Numbered from the stretch's first letter, positions 1-8,883 are shown. The stretch is DNA of 64,000 nt from CAVQZC01 sp963718315 (GCA_963718315.1 CAVQZC010000003.1:200010-264009); one strand, 5' to 3'. The notes: generated by a model from the letters alone, not told the origin. Program-made: numbers and translations.

Positions 1-453
1 GGTGCCGCACAGCGCGGCGTTGATGCCGACCTCGCCCACGGGGCGGCCGTTGAAGCGCACCTCGCGCCAGCCGGTTCCCGAGACCGTGTGGTTCATGACG
101 CCGTCGGCGGTGCCGGCCATCGCATGCATGCCGACCAGCAGGGCGGCATCGCACCCCTGCTCGAGGATGCCGGTGTACTCCGTCCACTCGGATTGGACGA
201 CGAACTCGCAGTCGGGGTCGATCAGGTCGGGCAGCAGTGAGTTGAACTGGTAGCCGCTGCCGGCCCCATGGCAGTCCATGAGCACGATCTCGGTCGCCCC
301 GGCCGATCGTGCGCCGCGCGCGGCCGCGTTCATCTCCTCGGTGTAGAGCACCGAGCCGGCGGCGTGCAGCGCGGTGCCTCCGTCGACCTGCGACCAGTTC
401 GTAAGGCCGGCCACGCCCTCCATGTCACCGATCACGAAGACCCGCATGCTCAT
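1..453 (-). CDS. M55 family D-aminopeptidase (DppA-like), 3' part cut by window edge
   Basis: The 151 visible N-terminal residues match the M55 zinc D-aminopeptidase family (DppA type), which removes N-terminal D-amino acids from peptides. The opening strand carries the family D-x-E-G metal motif (D10, E12), followed by MDCHGAG and VGMHAM segments that fit the histidine ligands. The ATG at 453-451 overlaps the mscL stop in ATGA, so the gene is probably translated from the mscL transcript by coupling. The C-terminal catalytic part lies outside the window, so substrate range cannot be judged. Family assignment is firm; the peptide-catabolic or cell-wall role is inference. Confidence 0.85.
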   Translation of the reverse strand, partial: MSMRVFVIGDMEGVAGLTNWSQVDGGTALHAAGSVLYTEEMNAAARGARSAGATEIVLMDCHGAGSGYQFNSLLPDLIDPDCEFVVQSEWTEYTGILEQGCDAALLVGMHAMAGTADGVMNHTVSGTGWREVRFNGRPVGEVGINAALCGT

Positions 454-860
454 GCCCCCGCCGTCGCGAACTCGGTTGTGCAGTAGGCGCAGCGCGAGGC
501 TGCCACCGGGATCTCACTCAGGCACTCGGGGCACGGCCGCGTCGTCGGCGGGCCGTCCTCGCCCGCACGCCTTGCCTTCAGGTGGTTGACGGGCTTGACG
601 ACGAAGAAGAAGATCGCCGCCGCGATGGACAGGAATGCGATCACCGCGTTGAGGAACGAGCCGTAGTAGAAGACGCTGCCGTTGATCGTGAACGTCAGCT
701 GGCTGAAGTTCGGCTTGCCGCCGATCACGCCCAGGATCGGCGTGATGATGTCGCTGACGAACGCCGTGATGACCGCGCCGAACGCCACGCCCAGCACGAC
801 GGCGACGGCCAGGTCGATCACGTTGCCACGCAGGACGAAGGCCTTGAACTCGGAGAGCAC
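450..860 (-). CDS. mscL: Large-conductance mechanosensitive channel MscL with C-terminal zinc ribbon
   Basis: This 136-residue protein opens with the MscL N-terminal amphipathic helix and first transmembrane segment (FVLRGNVIDLAVAVVLG), a periplasmic loop near residues 48-68 and a second transmembrane segment (about 70-90). MscL is a homopentameric pore that opens under membrane tension to release solutes after hypo-osmotic shock. After TM2 the usual cytoplasmic helix is followed by a two-CxxC zinc ribbon (CPEC near residue 109, CAYC near 124). The GTG start at 860 has a good Shine-Dalgarno (GGAGG, 6 nt away). It is the upstream member of a coupled pair with the M55 peptidase gene. Confidence 0.93.
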   Translation of the reverse strand: MLSEFKAFVLRGNVIDLAVAVVLGVAFGAVITAFVSDIITPILGVIGGKPNFSQLTFTINGSVFYYGSFLNAVIAFLSIAAAIFFFVVKPVNHLKARRAGEDGPPTTRPCPECLSEIPVAASRCAYCTTEFATAGA

Positions 861-954
861 TGGCGACCTCCAGGTCGGGGGAACTCGGGTCCGAAGCGAT
901 GCTAGATCAGGCCTGGGTCTAGTGCAGAGACCCGGATGCGCGTACCTTTGTGTG

Positions 955-1560
955 ATGGGGTTGCGTCCTCCTACGCTCCGTGAGGAGCTTCTGGCTCTTG
1001 CCCGTCAAGACGCCGATCTGCGCGCCGAGCTGGCCCGCGACGGCCGCCTCTGGCAGGGATACGACCCACTCCTGCAGCGGGTGCACCACCGCAACGTCGC
1101 CCGCCTGGAAACGATCGTCGACGAGTACGGTTGGCCGGGCGAGGACGAGGTGGGCGAGGACGGCGCCGAGGCCGCGTGGCTGGTCGTCCACCACGCGATC
1201 TGCGACCCCGCGCTGCAGCGTCAGATGCTGCCGCTGCTGGTGCAGGCCGCCGACGAGGGGCGGATTCCGGCGTGGCAGCCGGCCGTGCTCCTGGACTGCA
1301 TCCGGTATCACGAGGGGCGCCCGCAGGTCTACGGCAGCGCCTTCGACTGGGACCGTTCGGGCCGCATGAGCCCCTGGCGGATCGAGAACCGGGCCGAGGT
1401 GGACGTCCGTCGTGCGGCCGTGGGCCTGCCACCGCTCCGCGAGAGCACCCGGCGGGTGCGCGCGGCGACCGCAGCCGACCGTGTGTCGGCCCCCATCGAC
1501 CTGGCCGAGCGCCGCGCCCAGAAGGAGCAGTTCGACCGCGCCCTCGGCTGGCGCACCTAA
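955..1560 (+). CDS. DUF6624-like hypothetical protein
   Basis: The 201-residue product resembles the DUF6624 family, whose biochemical role is unknown. It has a helical N-terminal half, a GWPGEDEVGEDGAEAAWLVV segment and a CDPALQRQMLPLL segment characteristic of that family, and no signal peptide or membrane helix. An open frame extends further upstream, but a TACCTT box at 943-948 ends 6 nt before the ATG at 955, which makes this the likely leaderless start. The gene stands alone between mscL (divergent) and the nitroreductase (convergent). Confidence 0.7.
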   Translation: MGLRPPTLREELLALARQDADLRAELARDGRLWQGYDPLLQRVHHRNVARLETIVDEYGWPGEDEVGEDGAEAAWLVVHHAICDPALQRQMLPLLVQAADEGRIPAWQPAVLLDCIRYHEGRPQVYGSAFDWDRSGRMSPWRIENRAEVDVRRAAVGLPPLRESTRRVRAATAADRVSAPIDLAERRAQKEQFDRALGWRT

Positions 1561-1578
1561 CGCCAGCGTCAGGGCTTC

Positions 1579-2085
1579 CTAGTCCAGGAAGGTCACGAGC
1601 TGGTCGACCGGCGCCCTCGGCGGCGGTTCCCAGTCGCGGGCGGCCGTGCCCAGGTGGAGCAGCCCCAGCACCCGCTCGCCGTCGGCGATCTGCACCGCCC
1701 GCCGGCCGGCATCGGTGCGGAGCACGCCAGGTGTGCGCCAGTAGGTCGCGATCCCGCGGGCGTGGGCGGCCAGCATGACGATGTAGACGGCGCAGGCGCC
1801 GGACAGCAGATCCTCCTCGGCCTGCTGGGGATCCTCGTCGGTGGTGACCGAGCAGGCAACGAGCGTCGGTGCCCGGTCGAGCTTGGCGGCGCCGTCGGGG
1901 TCGGCTGCCTTCAGCCGCGCCAGCGCTTCAGTCCCGAGCACCCGGAACCGCCACGGGTTCGTCACGTGGTGGTTCGGCGCCCAGCGGCCGAGCTCGAGCA
2001 GCTCCTCGAGCACAGGCCGCGGTACCGGTTCCGGTCGGTAGAGCTTGTGCGTGCGCCGTGTCCGGATCGCGTCATCGACGTTCAT
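1579..2085 (-). CDS. Nitroreductase family protein
   Basis: A 168-residue compact nitroreductase-fold flavoprotein (FMN-dependent NAD(P)H oxidoreductase family). The N-terminal RTRRTHKLYRPEPV segment supplies the conserved FMN-phosphate-binding arginines, followed by LGRWAPNHHVTNPWRF, typical of the family. Natural substrates could be quinones, nitro compounds or flavins and cannot be read from sequence. The ATG at 2085 is preceded by TAGCCT (2099-2094) with an 8-nt spacer, and its promoter overlaps that of the divergent alcohol dehydrogenase gene. Confidence 0.85.
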   Translation of the reverse strand: MNVDDAIRTRRTHKLYRPEPVPRPVLEELLELGRWAPNHHVTNPWRFRVLGTEALARLKAADPDGAAKLDRAPTLVACSVTTDEDPQQAEEDLLSGACAVYIVMLAAHARGIATYWRTPGVLRTDAGRRAVQIADGERVLGLLHLGTAARDWEPPPRAPVDQLVTFLD

Positions 2086-2111
2086 CGTCCGACAGGCTAC
2101 ACTCGCCCGCG
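2086..2111. promoter_or_regulatory. Overlapping divergent leaderless promoters
   Basis: Only 26 bp separate the start codons of the nitroreductase and the alcohol dehydrogenase. Within them TACACT (2098-2103, + strand) and TAGCCT (2099-2094, - strand) share the bases at 2098-2099, and each ends 8 nt before its own start codon. The -35 regions would therefore lie inside the opposite gene. The two genes probably compete for RNA polymerase. Confidence 0.55.
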
Positions 2112-3218
2112 ATGAAGATCCGCGCAGCCGTGCTGGAGGAGTTCGGGGAGCCGCTGGTCGTCCAGGAGGTCGACCTCGCGGAGCCGCACGCGGGCGAGGT
2201 GCTGGTGCGCCTGGTTGCGTGCGGGGTCTGCCACACCGACCTCTACACCGCGTCGGGAGCGGACCCGTCGGGCTACTCGCCCACCGTGCTCGGGCATGAG
2301 GGCGCAGGCGTCGTCGAACGCGTCGGCGAGGGCGTCACCCTGGTCGAGCCGGGCGATCACGTCGTCACGCTGTTCTCGCCGCAGTGCGGCAAGTGCATCC
2401 ACTGCCAGAGCTCGAAGACGAACCTCTGCCTTGCTATCCGCGACCAGCAGGGCAAGGGCTATCTGCCGGACGGCACGGCGCGGCTGTCGCGCGACGGCGA
2501 GCCGATCCGCCACTTCATGGGCACCAGCACGTTCGCCGAGTACACGGTGATGCCGGAGATCGCCCTGGCCAAGATCTCACCCGATGCACCCCTGGAGGGC
2601 GCCGCCCTGTTCGCCTGCGGGCTATCCACCGGCCTGGGGGCGGCGATCAACACGGCCCGGGTCGAGCCCGGGTCGACCTGCGTGGTGTTCGGCGCGGGAA
2701 TGGTCGGCCTGGGGGCGGTCGCCGGCTGCCGGCTGCAGGGCGCCGAGCGGATCGTCTGCGTCGACCTGTCGGAGGAGCGGCTCGACCTGGCGCGCGGACA
2801 GGGTGCGACCGACGTGATGGTCGGCGGTGACGACTCCGTCGAGCGGATCGTCGAGATGACCGGCGGCTTCGGCGCCGACTACACCTTCGAGGCCACCGGC
2901 AACGTCAGGGTGATGCGCCAGGCCGTCGAGGCGGCACGGATGGGTTGGGGCCTGTGCACCGTGGCGGGCGTCGCCGGGCGCGGCGAGACCCTCGACATCG
3001 TCCCGCGCTTCCTGATCACCGGCCGGCGGGTGGCCGGCTCGTCGTTTGGCGGCGTCAAGGGCCGCGACGGAGTCCCCCGCTTCGTCGACCGGTGGCTGGC
3101 GGGCGAGATCGACGTCGACCCGTTCCTGTCCCACTCGATCACGCTCGACGAGGTCAACCGCGGCTTCGAGCTGATGGAGGCGCAGGACGGCATCCGCAGC
3201 GTGATCTCCTTCGCATGA
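2112..3218 (+). CDS. Class III zinc alcohol dehydrogenase (S-hydroxymethyl-thiol dehydrogenase, MscR-like)
   Basis: A 368-residue zinc-dependent medium-chain dehydrogenase. The catalytic zinc site is visible (CGVCHTD with Cys near 38, GHEGAG with His and Glu, Cys near 168), as is a four-cysteine structural zinc lobe (CGKCIHCQ...C) and the Rossmann motif GAGMVGLGAVAG. The overall pattern is class III (glutathione/mycothiol-dependent formaldehyde or S-nitrosothiol dehydrogenase). The following gene, overlapping by ATGA, is an MBL-fold hydrolase. The same gene pair occurs in mycobacteria (mscR with its downstream MBL protein), which supports a mycothiol-linked formaldehyde or NO detoxification role. 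The ATG at 2112 follows TACACT by 8 nt. Confidence 0.85.
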   Translation: MKIRAAVLEEFGEPLVVQEVDLAEPHAGEVLVRLVACGVCHTDLYTASGADPSGYSPTVLGHEGAGVVERVGEGVTLVEPGDHVVTLFSPQCGKCIHCQSSKTNLCLAIRDQQGKGYLPDGTARLSRDGEPIRHFMGTSTFAEYTVMPEIALAKISPDAPLEGAALFACGLSTGLGAAINTARVEPGSTCVVFGAGMVGLGAVAGCRLQGAERIVCVDLSEERLDLARGQGATDVMVGGDDSVERIVEMTGGFGADYTFEATGNVRVMRQAVEAARMGWGLCTVAGVAGRGETLDIVPRFLITGRRVAGSSFGGVKGRDGVPRFVDRWLAGEIDVDPFLSHSITLDEVNRGFELMEAQDGIRSVISFA

Positions 3219-3919
3219 TCATCGAGCGTACAGAGCACCCGACCTGGACGTCGAACGCCTACCTGGTGGCTGACGGCCCCGGCGGGCACGGCGTTCTCAT
3301 CGACGGCAACGGCGTCACCGATCCCCTGCTCGAGCGCATCGAGCAGGACGACATCACGATCACCCACATCCTCAACACGCACTCCCACCACGACCACGTG
3401 GTGGACAACGAGCGCTATCAGCAGCGCTTCGGCGTGCCGCTGCTGCGCTGGCCGGAGTTCGCCGACGAGCAGGTGATCGAATCGGGCGACCTTCGGATCC
3501 GCGGTCTCTACACGCCAGGGCACTGCCGCGACCACCTCAGCTTCGACGTCAACGGCACCGATGTCTTCACTGCGGACGTGCTCTTCAAGGGCACGCTGGG
3601 CGGCACCGCCGGCGGCGGTGAGACCGGGTATGCGGACATCAAGCACTCGGTGATGGACCGGCTGATGAAGCTGGATCCCGCCACCGCTGTGCATCCCGGG
3701 CACACGCTGCCGACGACGATCGGCGACGAGTGGGAGACCAACCCCTTCATCCGCATCTGGCGCGGGCTCGATCCCGAGGGCACCGATCAGTGCGAGGTCC
3801 GCGGTGAGCCGGCCACCCTCGTGCTCTGGGCGCCGGACTACGACGGCACGAACAAGGCCTGGGTGCGCTTCCCGGACGGCCGCGACGCGATCGTCGGCGG
3901 CTCCCAGGTCACTCGCTGA
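3215..3919 (+). CDS. MBL-fold metallo-hydrolase (glyoxalase II-like)
   Basis: The 234-residue product has the metallo-beta-lactamase fold: THSHHDH near residues 52-58 (HxHxDH zinc motif), GHC near residue 105, an Asp in TADVLFKG and a late HPGH. It is probably a hydrolase of thioesters, for example acyl- or formyl-mycothiol. It overlaps the dehydrogenase stop codon by four bases, so the two proteins are probably made together and may act in sequence on a thiol conjugate. The substrate is inferred from the neighbour. Confidence 0.85.
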   Translation: MIIERTEHPTWTSNAYLVADGPGGHGVLIDGNGVTDPLLERIEQDDITITHILNTHSHHDHVVDNERYQQRFGVPLLRWPEFADEQVIESGDLRIRGLYTPGHCRDHLSFDVNGTDVFTADVLFKGTLGGTAGGGETGYADIKHSVMDRLMKLDPATAVHPGHTLPTTIGDEWETNPFIRIWRGLDPEGTDQCEVRGEPATLVLWAPDYDGTNKAWVRFPDGRDAIVGGSQVTR

Positions 3920-3937
3920 GGGCCGCCTGAGTTTCTG

Positions 3938-4664
3938 CTAGCCGCGCTTGAAGATGCCGCGCCAGCCGCTGCCGTCGTTCTCGCCGGAGGCGAGATCGCG
4001 AAGCGCCGAGACGTCGATCTGCGCGTCGCCCTCGGGCTCGCGGCCTCCGGACAGGATGCGGTCGATGCGGGCGACGCTGTCGGCGTCGATGTCGATGAAG
4101 CGGCAGCCGACCACGATGTGCCCTGGCGGCGGCGGCCGGGCGCACCGATGCGACGCGAACCTCGCCCGCGATCGAGTCGGCGAAGAATCGGCCGTTGAAG
4201 ACCAGCCGGTCGCCCTCGCGGAGCACGCGGGTGGTCGTGAATGCCACCCCGGTGCGGGAGAGATCCTCCAGCGACCCGTCCACCCGGTCACCGTCGACGA
4301 TGTCGCGGCAGTTCACAGCTTCCAGCCAGGCCACGCCGCCGATCGGCACCCGCTGGGCGGAGCGCCGCGTGGTGTCGACCTCGCAGCCCATTGCCCGCAT
4401 CCGGCAGACGGCCAGGTCGGGCGTGTGGTAGCTCGCGTCCTCCAACTGGAGCGGGATCACCCACGGCTGGCCGTCAGGCCCGATGACACGGCCGGTCAGC
4501 TCCATGCCGGTCTGCACCGACAATCGCGGCGCCGTTGCCACCACCAGGTCGTTCTCGATCCGGATGGCGTGCACCCGGATGAAGGCTCCGTCGGAGATCT
4601 CGAGCTCGACGTCTGGCTGCGCAAAGAGCAGGCCGACGGCTTCCGCGGGCGTGAACGGCGTCAT
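3938..4664 (-). CDS. PilZ-domain protein (frame break near 4124-4140)
   Basis: The N-terminal 90 residues form a YcgR-N-like beta domain, followed by a PilZ domain with an RRSAQR arginine motif (about residue 100) and a DLSRTG motif, the two elements that bind cyclic di-GMP. After VASVRP the frame changes inside a GCC-repeat run (4124-4140). The PilZ barrel continues in the next frame (GHIVVGCRFIDI...) to a stop at 3938. One indel restores a protein of about 240 residues, so assembly error is the simplest explanation. It is a likely receiver of the signal made by GGDEF proteins such as the one at 17.8 kb, though no direct link is visible. Confidence 0.75.
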
Positions 4665-4728
4665 GAGGCACGTATCGGCCGCGCGACGCCGCTTCTTTAC
4701 TGTTGGGCGCTCTAAGCCGCCGCCGTGG

Positions 4729-6042
4729 TCAGCCCGCGTTCACGACCTCGTCGAACTGGGCCTCCTCGGTCGATCCCCGAAGCGCCAGCGTCGACGACTC
4801 GCCGGCCGAGGCGGCGGTGGCCGCGCGGTCGAAGTAGCCGGCGCCGACCTCTCGCTGGTGGCGGGTCGCCGTATAGCCGTCCGCCTCCGAGGCGAACTCC
4901 CGCTCCTGCAGCTCGACGTAGGCGCTCATGCCGTCGCGCGCGTAGCCGTGGGCGAGGTCGAACATCGAGTGGTTGAGCGCGTGGAACCCGGCCAGGGTGA
5001 TGAACTGGAACCGGTAGCCCATGCCGCCGAGCTCCCGCTGGAAGGCCGCGATCGTGGCGTCGTCGAGGTGCCGTTTCCAGTTGAACGAGGGCGAGCAGTT
5101 GTACGCCAGCAGCTTGCCCGGGAAGCGCTCGTGGATGGCGTCCGCGAACGTCTCGGCGTCGGCCAGGTCGGGTGTCGAGGTCTCGCACCAGATGACGTCG
5201 GCGTAGGGCGCGTACGCCAGGCCGCGCGCGATCGCGGACTGAAGGCCGCCGGTGACCCTGAAGTAGCCCTCGGCCGTTCGCTCGCCGGTGATGAACGGAT
5301 GGTCGCGCTCGTCGACGTCGCTGGTCAGCAGCGTGGCCGCGTCAGCGTCCGTGCGGGCGACCAGCACGGTCGGCACGTCCTGGACGTCGGCGGCGAGCCG
5401 CGCCGCGTTCAGGGTACGGATGAACTGCGAAGTCGGCACCAGCACCTTGCCGCCCAGGTGGCCGCACTTCTTCTCGGAGGCGAGCTGATCCTCGAAGTGG
5501 ACGCCGGCTGCGCCCGCCTCGATCATGCCGCGCATCAGCTCGAAGGCGTTCAGCGGGCCCCCGAACCCGGCCTCCGCGTCGGCGACGATCGGCGCCATCC
5601 AGTGCACCGACGTGTCGCCCTCCCCGAACGCGACCTGGTCGGCCCGCCGCAGCGCGTTGTTGATCCGCCGAACGACCGCCGGCACGCTGTTGGCCGGGTA
5701 CAGGCTCTGGTCTGGGTACACCTGCTCGCCCAGATTTGCGTCGGCAGCCACCTGCCAGCCCGAGAGGTAGATCGCTTCCAGACCGGCGCGAACCATCTGC
5801 ACGGCCTGGCCGCCCGTCATCGCCCCCAGGGCGTGGATGTACGGGCCGCGGTGCATCAGATCCATCAGGCGCTCCGCTCCCATCCGGGCCAGGGAGTGCT
5901 CGACGCCGACGGTCCCCCGCAGCTGGATCACCTCGTCGGCCTCGTAGCGCCGCTGGATGCCCGTCCAGCGCTCGTCGTCTTGCCACTGCCGGTCGAGCCT
6001 CGCGGCTGCGCGATCGATCCGGGTCCGGTGCACCTCGTTCAT
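4729..6042 (-). CDS. aceA: Isocitrate lyase
   Basis: A 437-residue isocitrate lyase, which cleaves isocitrate to glyoxylate and succinate (glyoxylate shunt). The catalytic KKCGHLGGK loop is intact, and Mg/substrate-binding motifs such as GPLNAFEL and ARTDADAA are present. The ATG at 6042 has a strong Shine-Dalgarno (GGAGGAGG just upstream), preferred over an in-frame ATG at 6093. It is divergent from a LysR regulator, which is the obvious candidate for control. No malate synthase is present in the window. Confidence 0.95.
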   Translation of the reverse strand: MNEVHRTRIDRAAARLDRQWQDDERWTGIQRRYEADEVIQLRGTVGVEHSLARMGAERLMDLMHRGPYIHALGAMTGGQAVQMVRAGLEAIYLSGWQVAADANLGEQVYPDQSLYPANSVPAVVRRINNALRRADQVAFGEGDTSVHWMAPIVADAEAGFGGPLNAFELMRGMIEAGAAGVHFEDQLASEKKCGHLGGKVLVPTSQFIRTLNAARLAADVQDVPTVLVARTDADAATLLTSDVDERDHPFITGERTAEGYFRVTGGLQSAIARGLAYAPYADVIWCETSTPDLADAETFADAIHERFPGKLLAYNCSPSFNWKRHLDDATIAAFQRELGGMGYRFQFITLAGFHALNHSMFDLAHGYARDGMSAYVELQEREFASEADGYTATRHQREVGAGYFDRAATAASAGESSTLALRGSTEEAQFDEVVNAG

Positions 6043-6143
6043 TGCCGCCTCCTCCGTTGGAGGCCGAGCATACGGCCAGATCTGCCATGCCACAAATCGA
6101 TCTTTCAGGTGACAGTCATCGAGGATCTTTATAGAATGGAACG
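6043..6143. promoter_or_regulatory. aceA-lysR divergent regulatory region
   Basis: On the + strand GTGACA (6109-6114), a 17-nt spacer and TAGAAT (6132-6137) form a good sigma-70 promoter ending 6 nt before the lysR GTG. Two GATCTTT direct repeats (6099-6105 and 6124-6130) are spaced 25 bp apart and flank the -35 element, as expected for LysR-dimer half-sites. On the - strand aceA has a longer leader with a Shine-Dalgarno. Confidence 0.5.
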
Positions 6144-7085
6144 GTGAAGCGGATCGAGGCCTTCGTGGAGGTCGCCCGGCGCGGCAACGTCACTCGGGCG
6201 GCGGAGGCGCTGTTCGTGACGCAGCCGGCACTGACCGCTCGTCTGCAGTCGCTGGAGCGCGATCTCGGCGTGCGGCTGTTCGTCCGCTCCGGGCGGGGCG
6301 TGCGCCTGACCGAGCACGGACAGGCGTTCCTGCCGTACGCGGAGCGCTCCGTCGAGGCGCTGGCTGACGGCCGGCGGCTGCTGGCCGAGCTGGAGCGGGG
6401 CGGTGCCGGGCAGCTGGTGATCGGCGCGGCCCCGGCGGTCTCGACGTACGTCCTGCCGTCGATCCTGGAGCGCTTCCACGCAGCCCATCCCCGCGTCCAG
6501 CTGACCGTTCGCACCGGCCACTCCGAGGAGGTGCTGGAGATGGTCGTCCGCCGCCAGGTGCAGGTGGGTCTGGTGCGGGCGCTCCGCCACCCCGAGCTGG
6601 CGGTGATTCCGCTGTACGAGGACGAGCTGGTACTGGTCACCGATCCCGGGCATCCGTTCGCAGTGCGCCGGGAGATCGCGCTGGAGGCGATCGCCGGCGA
6701 GCGGCTGATCCTGTTCGACCGCGCGTCCAGCTACCACGACCTGACCAGCGCATTCCTCGGCGAAGCGGGCGTCATTCCCGCCGGCTCGATGGAGCTCGAC
6801 AACATCGACGCCACCAAGAAGATGGTGGCGCAGGGCCTGGGCGTCGCGCTGCTGCCGCGGACGGCAGTCGCCGAGGAGCTCGGGTCGGGGCGGCTGGCGT
6901 CGATCCGCATCCTGGACGCGCCGCCGCTGCGACGCCGCATCGTCGCCCTCCACCGGCGGGAGCTGGCAGCGGCCAGCGGCATCCCCGGGGTGTTCCTTGA
7001 CACCCTGGCCGAGATGCGCGCCGAGCTCCGTCTGGCGGGCGGTACGTTCGGGGCTGGTAAACCGCCGGGAGGCCCGCTAGCTTGA
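6144..7085 (+). CDS. LysR-family transcriptional regulator
   Basis: A 313-residue LysR regulator. The N-terminal winged helix-turn-helix covers about residues 1-60 (VTRAAEALFVTQPALTARLQ), and a periplasmic-binding-protein-like effector domain begins near residue 90. The GTG at 6144 follows TAGAAT by 6 nt, so the mRNA is probably leaderless. Position divergent from isocitrate lyase suggests it senses a C2/glyoxylate-shunt metabolite and controls aceA. The inducer is not predictable from sequence. Confidence 0.92.
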   Translation: MKRIEAFVEVARRGNVTRAAEALFVTQPALTARLQSLERDLGVRLFVRSGRGVRLTEHGQAFLPYAERSVEALADGRRLLAELERGGAGQLVIGAAPAVSTYVLPSILERFHAAHPRVQLTVRTGHSEEVLEMVVRRQVQVGLVRALRHPELAVIPLYEDELVLVTDPGHPFAVRREIALEAIAGERLILFDRASSYHDLTSAFLGEAGVIPAGSMELDNIDATKKMVAQGLGVALLPRTAVAEELGSGRLASIRILDAPPLRRRIVALHRRELAAASGIPGVFLDTLAEMRAELRLAGGTFGAGKPPGGPLA

Positions 7086-7090
7086 GACTG

Positions 7091-7975
7091 ATGGCACGTC
7101 GACTGGTCCCGGTTGGCCTCCTGGTAGCTGCGCTCGCAGCTGCGGGCTGCGGCTCTGCCGCGAGCGCTCACCACGCCCAGAAGCCGCGGACGATCAAGAA
7201 GTCGAGCTTCGTCGAGCTGGCCGCCAAGTCAGGGGCCCGCGCCAGGGCCGCCGGCAGTGCCCACATCACGCTGTCGATGTCGACGCGCATCGCCGGTTCG
7301 AATCAGGAGGGAGTCTCGATTCGGGGCAGTGGCGACGTCAGTTACAAGCCGCTCCGCGAGAGCCTGACGGTCAACCTGACCAGCGGGGTGCCCCGGCTCA
7401 AGGGCACCATGCACGAGGTCGTGACCCGGACGAAGCTGTTCATGAACTGGCCGCTGCTGAGCGCCCAGATCCCGGGTCACAAGCCCTGGGTCGAGGAAGA
7501 CATGAGCGCGGTGGGCTCGGCGATGGGGATGAACATCACCGGCTTGATGGCCCAGGGCAGCACCAGCAACCCGTCCCAGATGCTGACGTACTTGAAGGGT
7601 GTGTCCACGTTGAAGCTGGTCGGCCACGCGAGCCTCGGAGGTGTCGCCACCACCGAGTACACCGGCACGCTGGACTACGCGAAGCTGGCCGGCAAGGGCG
7701 TGATATCCAGGAAGATGCTCGACATGCTGCGCACCGAGCTGGGCGGCACCACCGTGCCGTTCAAGCTGTGGCTGGACGGCAACAAGATGGTGCGCCAGAT
7801 GCAGATGGACATGCAGGTGACCGCGCCCAACGGCCCGACCGCGCTGGTCCACGTCCAGTTCGGCTTCTCGAAGTTTGGCGAGAAGGTGCACATCGCGGTG
7901 CCGCCGGCCGACCAGGTCTACAACGCCACCAGGATGCTCTCGTCGCTCTCCTCGGGCGCCGGCTCGAGCAGCTAG
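7091..7975 (+). CDS. Secreted lipoprotein, LppX/LprG-like beta fold
   Basis: A 294-residue protein with a lipoprotein signal peptide (hydrophobic stretch then AAAGC at about residue 20), so it should be lipidated and anchored outside the membrane. The mature part has alternating beta strands and an LppX/LprAFG-like look (lipid-binding half-barrel family), but the similarity is weak. An upstream in-frame TTG at 7082 exists. TAGCTT (7078-7083) ends 7 nt before ATG 7091, which I take as the leaderless start. Its stop overlaps the stop of the convergent gene in CTAG. Confidence 0.7.
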   Translation: MARRLVPVGLLVAALAAAGCGSAASAHHAQKPRTIKKSSFVELAAKSGARARAAGSAHITLSMSTRIAGSNQEGVSIRGSGDVSYKPLRESLTVNLTSGVPRLKGTMHEVVTRTKLFMNWPLLSAQIPGHKPWVEEDMSAVGSAMGMNITGLMAQGSTSNPSQMLTYLKGVSTLKLVGHASLGGVATTEYTGTLDYAKLAGKGVISRKMLDMLRTELGGTTVPFKLWLDGNKMVRQMQMDMQVTAPNGPTALVHVQFGFSKFGEKVHIAVPPADQVYNATRMLSSLSSGAGSSS

Positions 7976-8823
7976 AGCAGCGTGATCACGGCCGCGATCG
8001 CCAGCGGCACGATGAACCAGCCGACGAACGTGAGCGCGATCGCAACCACCGCCAGCGTCCGGCTCTCGTCGCGCGGTGGGTGGCCGCAATGCCCGATCGT
8101 CTCGTAGAGAGCCCGGAGCGCCGGCGTGACGCCCACGGCGATCCGCCGGTGCGCCAGGCCGGCGCCCTGCAGCAGCACCCACGACATCGCACCGAATACG
8201 GCCACCAGGACGATGCCGAGCGCGATCACGACCGGGCTGCCCTCTTTCTTGACGACGCCGGCTGACCGGGCGACCGACGCCAGCACGGGCAACGCGGCAC
8301 CGCCGATCAGCACGGTCGGGATCGGCAGCCCACCGCCCTTGAATCCGACCACCAGCCGGTCGGCCTGGATCCGCGCACGGGCCAGCGATCGCCGCTCCTG
8401 GCTCATCACGGGCGCCTGCGCCTCGCGGCGGGCGTAGAGCATCGCCAGGTTGCGGATCACCCGCGCCACGTACCCCCGGACGATGGTGCGGGAGACGAAC
8501 TCGATCGCGCTCTGGGCGAGGCTGCTGAACGGGCCGAGCCGGGGAATCTTGGGATTCCGCCAGCCCTGCCGGTCGGCAACCTCGAGCGCGCGCATCGTCA
8601 GCCGGTGGGCCTGCTCGAAGTGGTCGGGATGGGCGAGCGGCTGCGTGAACGCCAGCTCCGCCATCATCTCCGCCTCGGCGCGTGTGTTGATGCCAACCTC
8701 GTCCAGCGCGCGCTCGACGGCCTGCGACGGATCGCCCGTGATCAGCCGGTAGGTCTCACTCAACCGGTCGACGATCAGGTTGCCGTCGTCGGCCTCCCCG
8801 GCCGGCCGCTCGCGGTCAGACAT
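7972..8823 (-). CDS. Hypothetical membrane protein with two C-terminal TM segments
   Basis: The 283-residue protein has a charged helical N-terminal half (about 150 residues) and hydrophobic segments near residues 160-180, 190-215 and 260-283. I do not recognise the family; it resembles cytosolic-helical-domain membrane proteins of unknown role. The ATG at 8823 follows TAGCGT (8836-8831) by 7 nt, which rules out the longer upstream frame. Its promoter is back-to-back with that of the M20 peptidase gene. Confidence 0.6.
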   Translation of the reverse strand: MSDRERPAGEADDGNLIVDRLSETYRLITGDPSQAVERALDEVGINTRAEAEMMAELAFTQPLAHPDHFEQAHRLTMRALEVADRQGWRNPKIPRLGPFSSLAQSAIEFVSRTIVRGYVARVIRNLAMLYARREAQAPVMSQERRSLARARIQADRLVVGFKGGGLPIPTVLIGGAALPVLASVARSAGVVKKEGSPVVIALGIVLVAVFGAMSWVLLQGAGLAHRRIAVGVTPALRALYETIGHCGHPPRDESRTLAVVAIALTFVGWFIVPLAIAAVITLL

Positions 8824-8883
8824 CGCGCCTACGCTACCCGCCGCGCCGGTCGGCCCCGCCGAGGCCGCTGCTAGGTTCGCATG

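Noticed and set aside
1869..2111. N-terminal extension of the alcohol dehydrogenase frame
   Set aside because: It runs antisense to the nitroreductase, has shadow-frame composition, and homology starts at ATG 2112 next to a -10 box.
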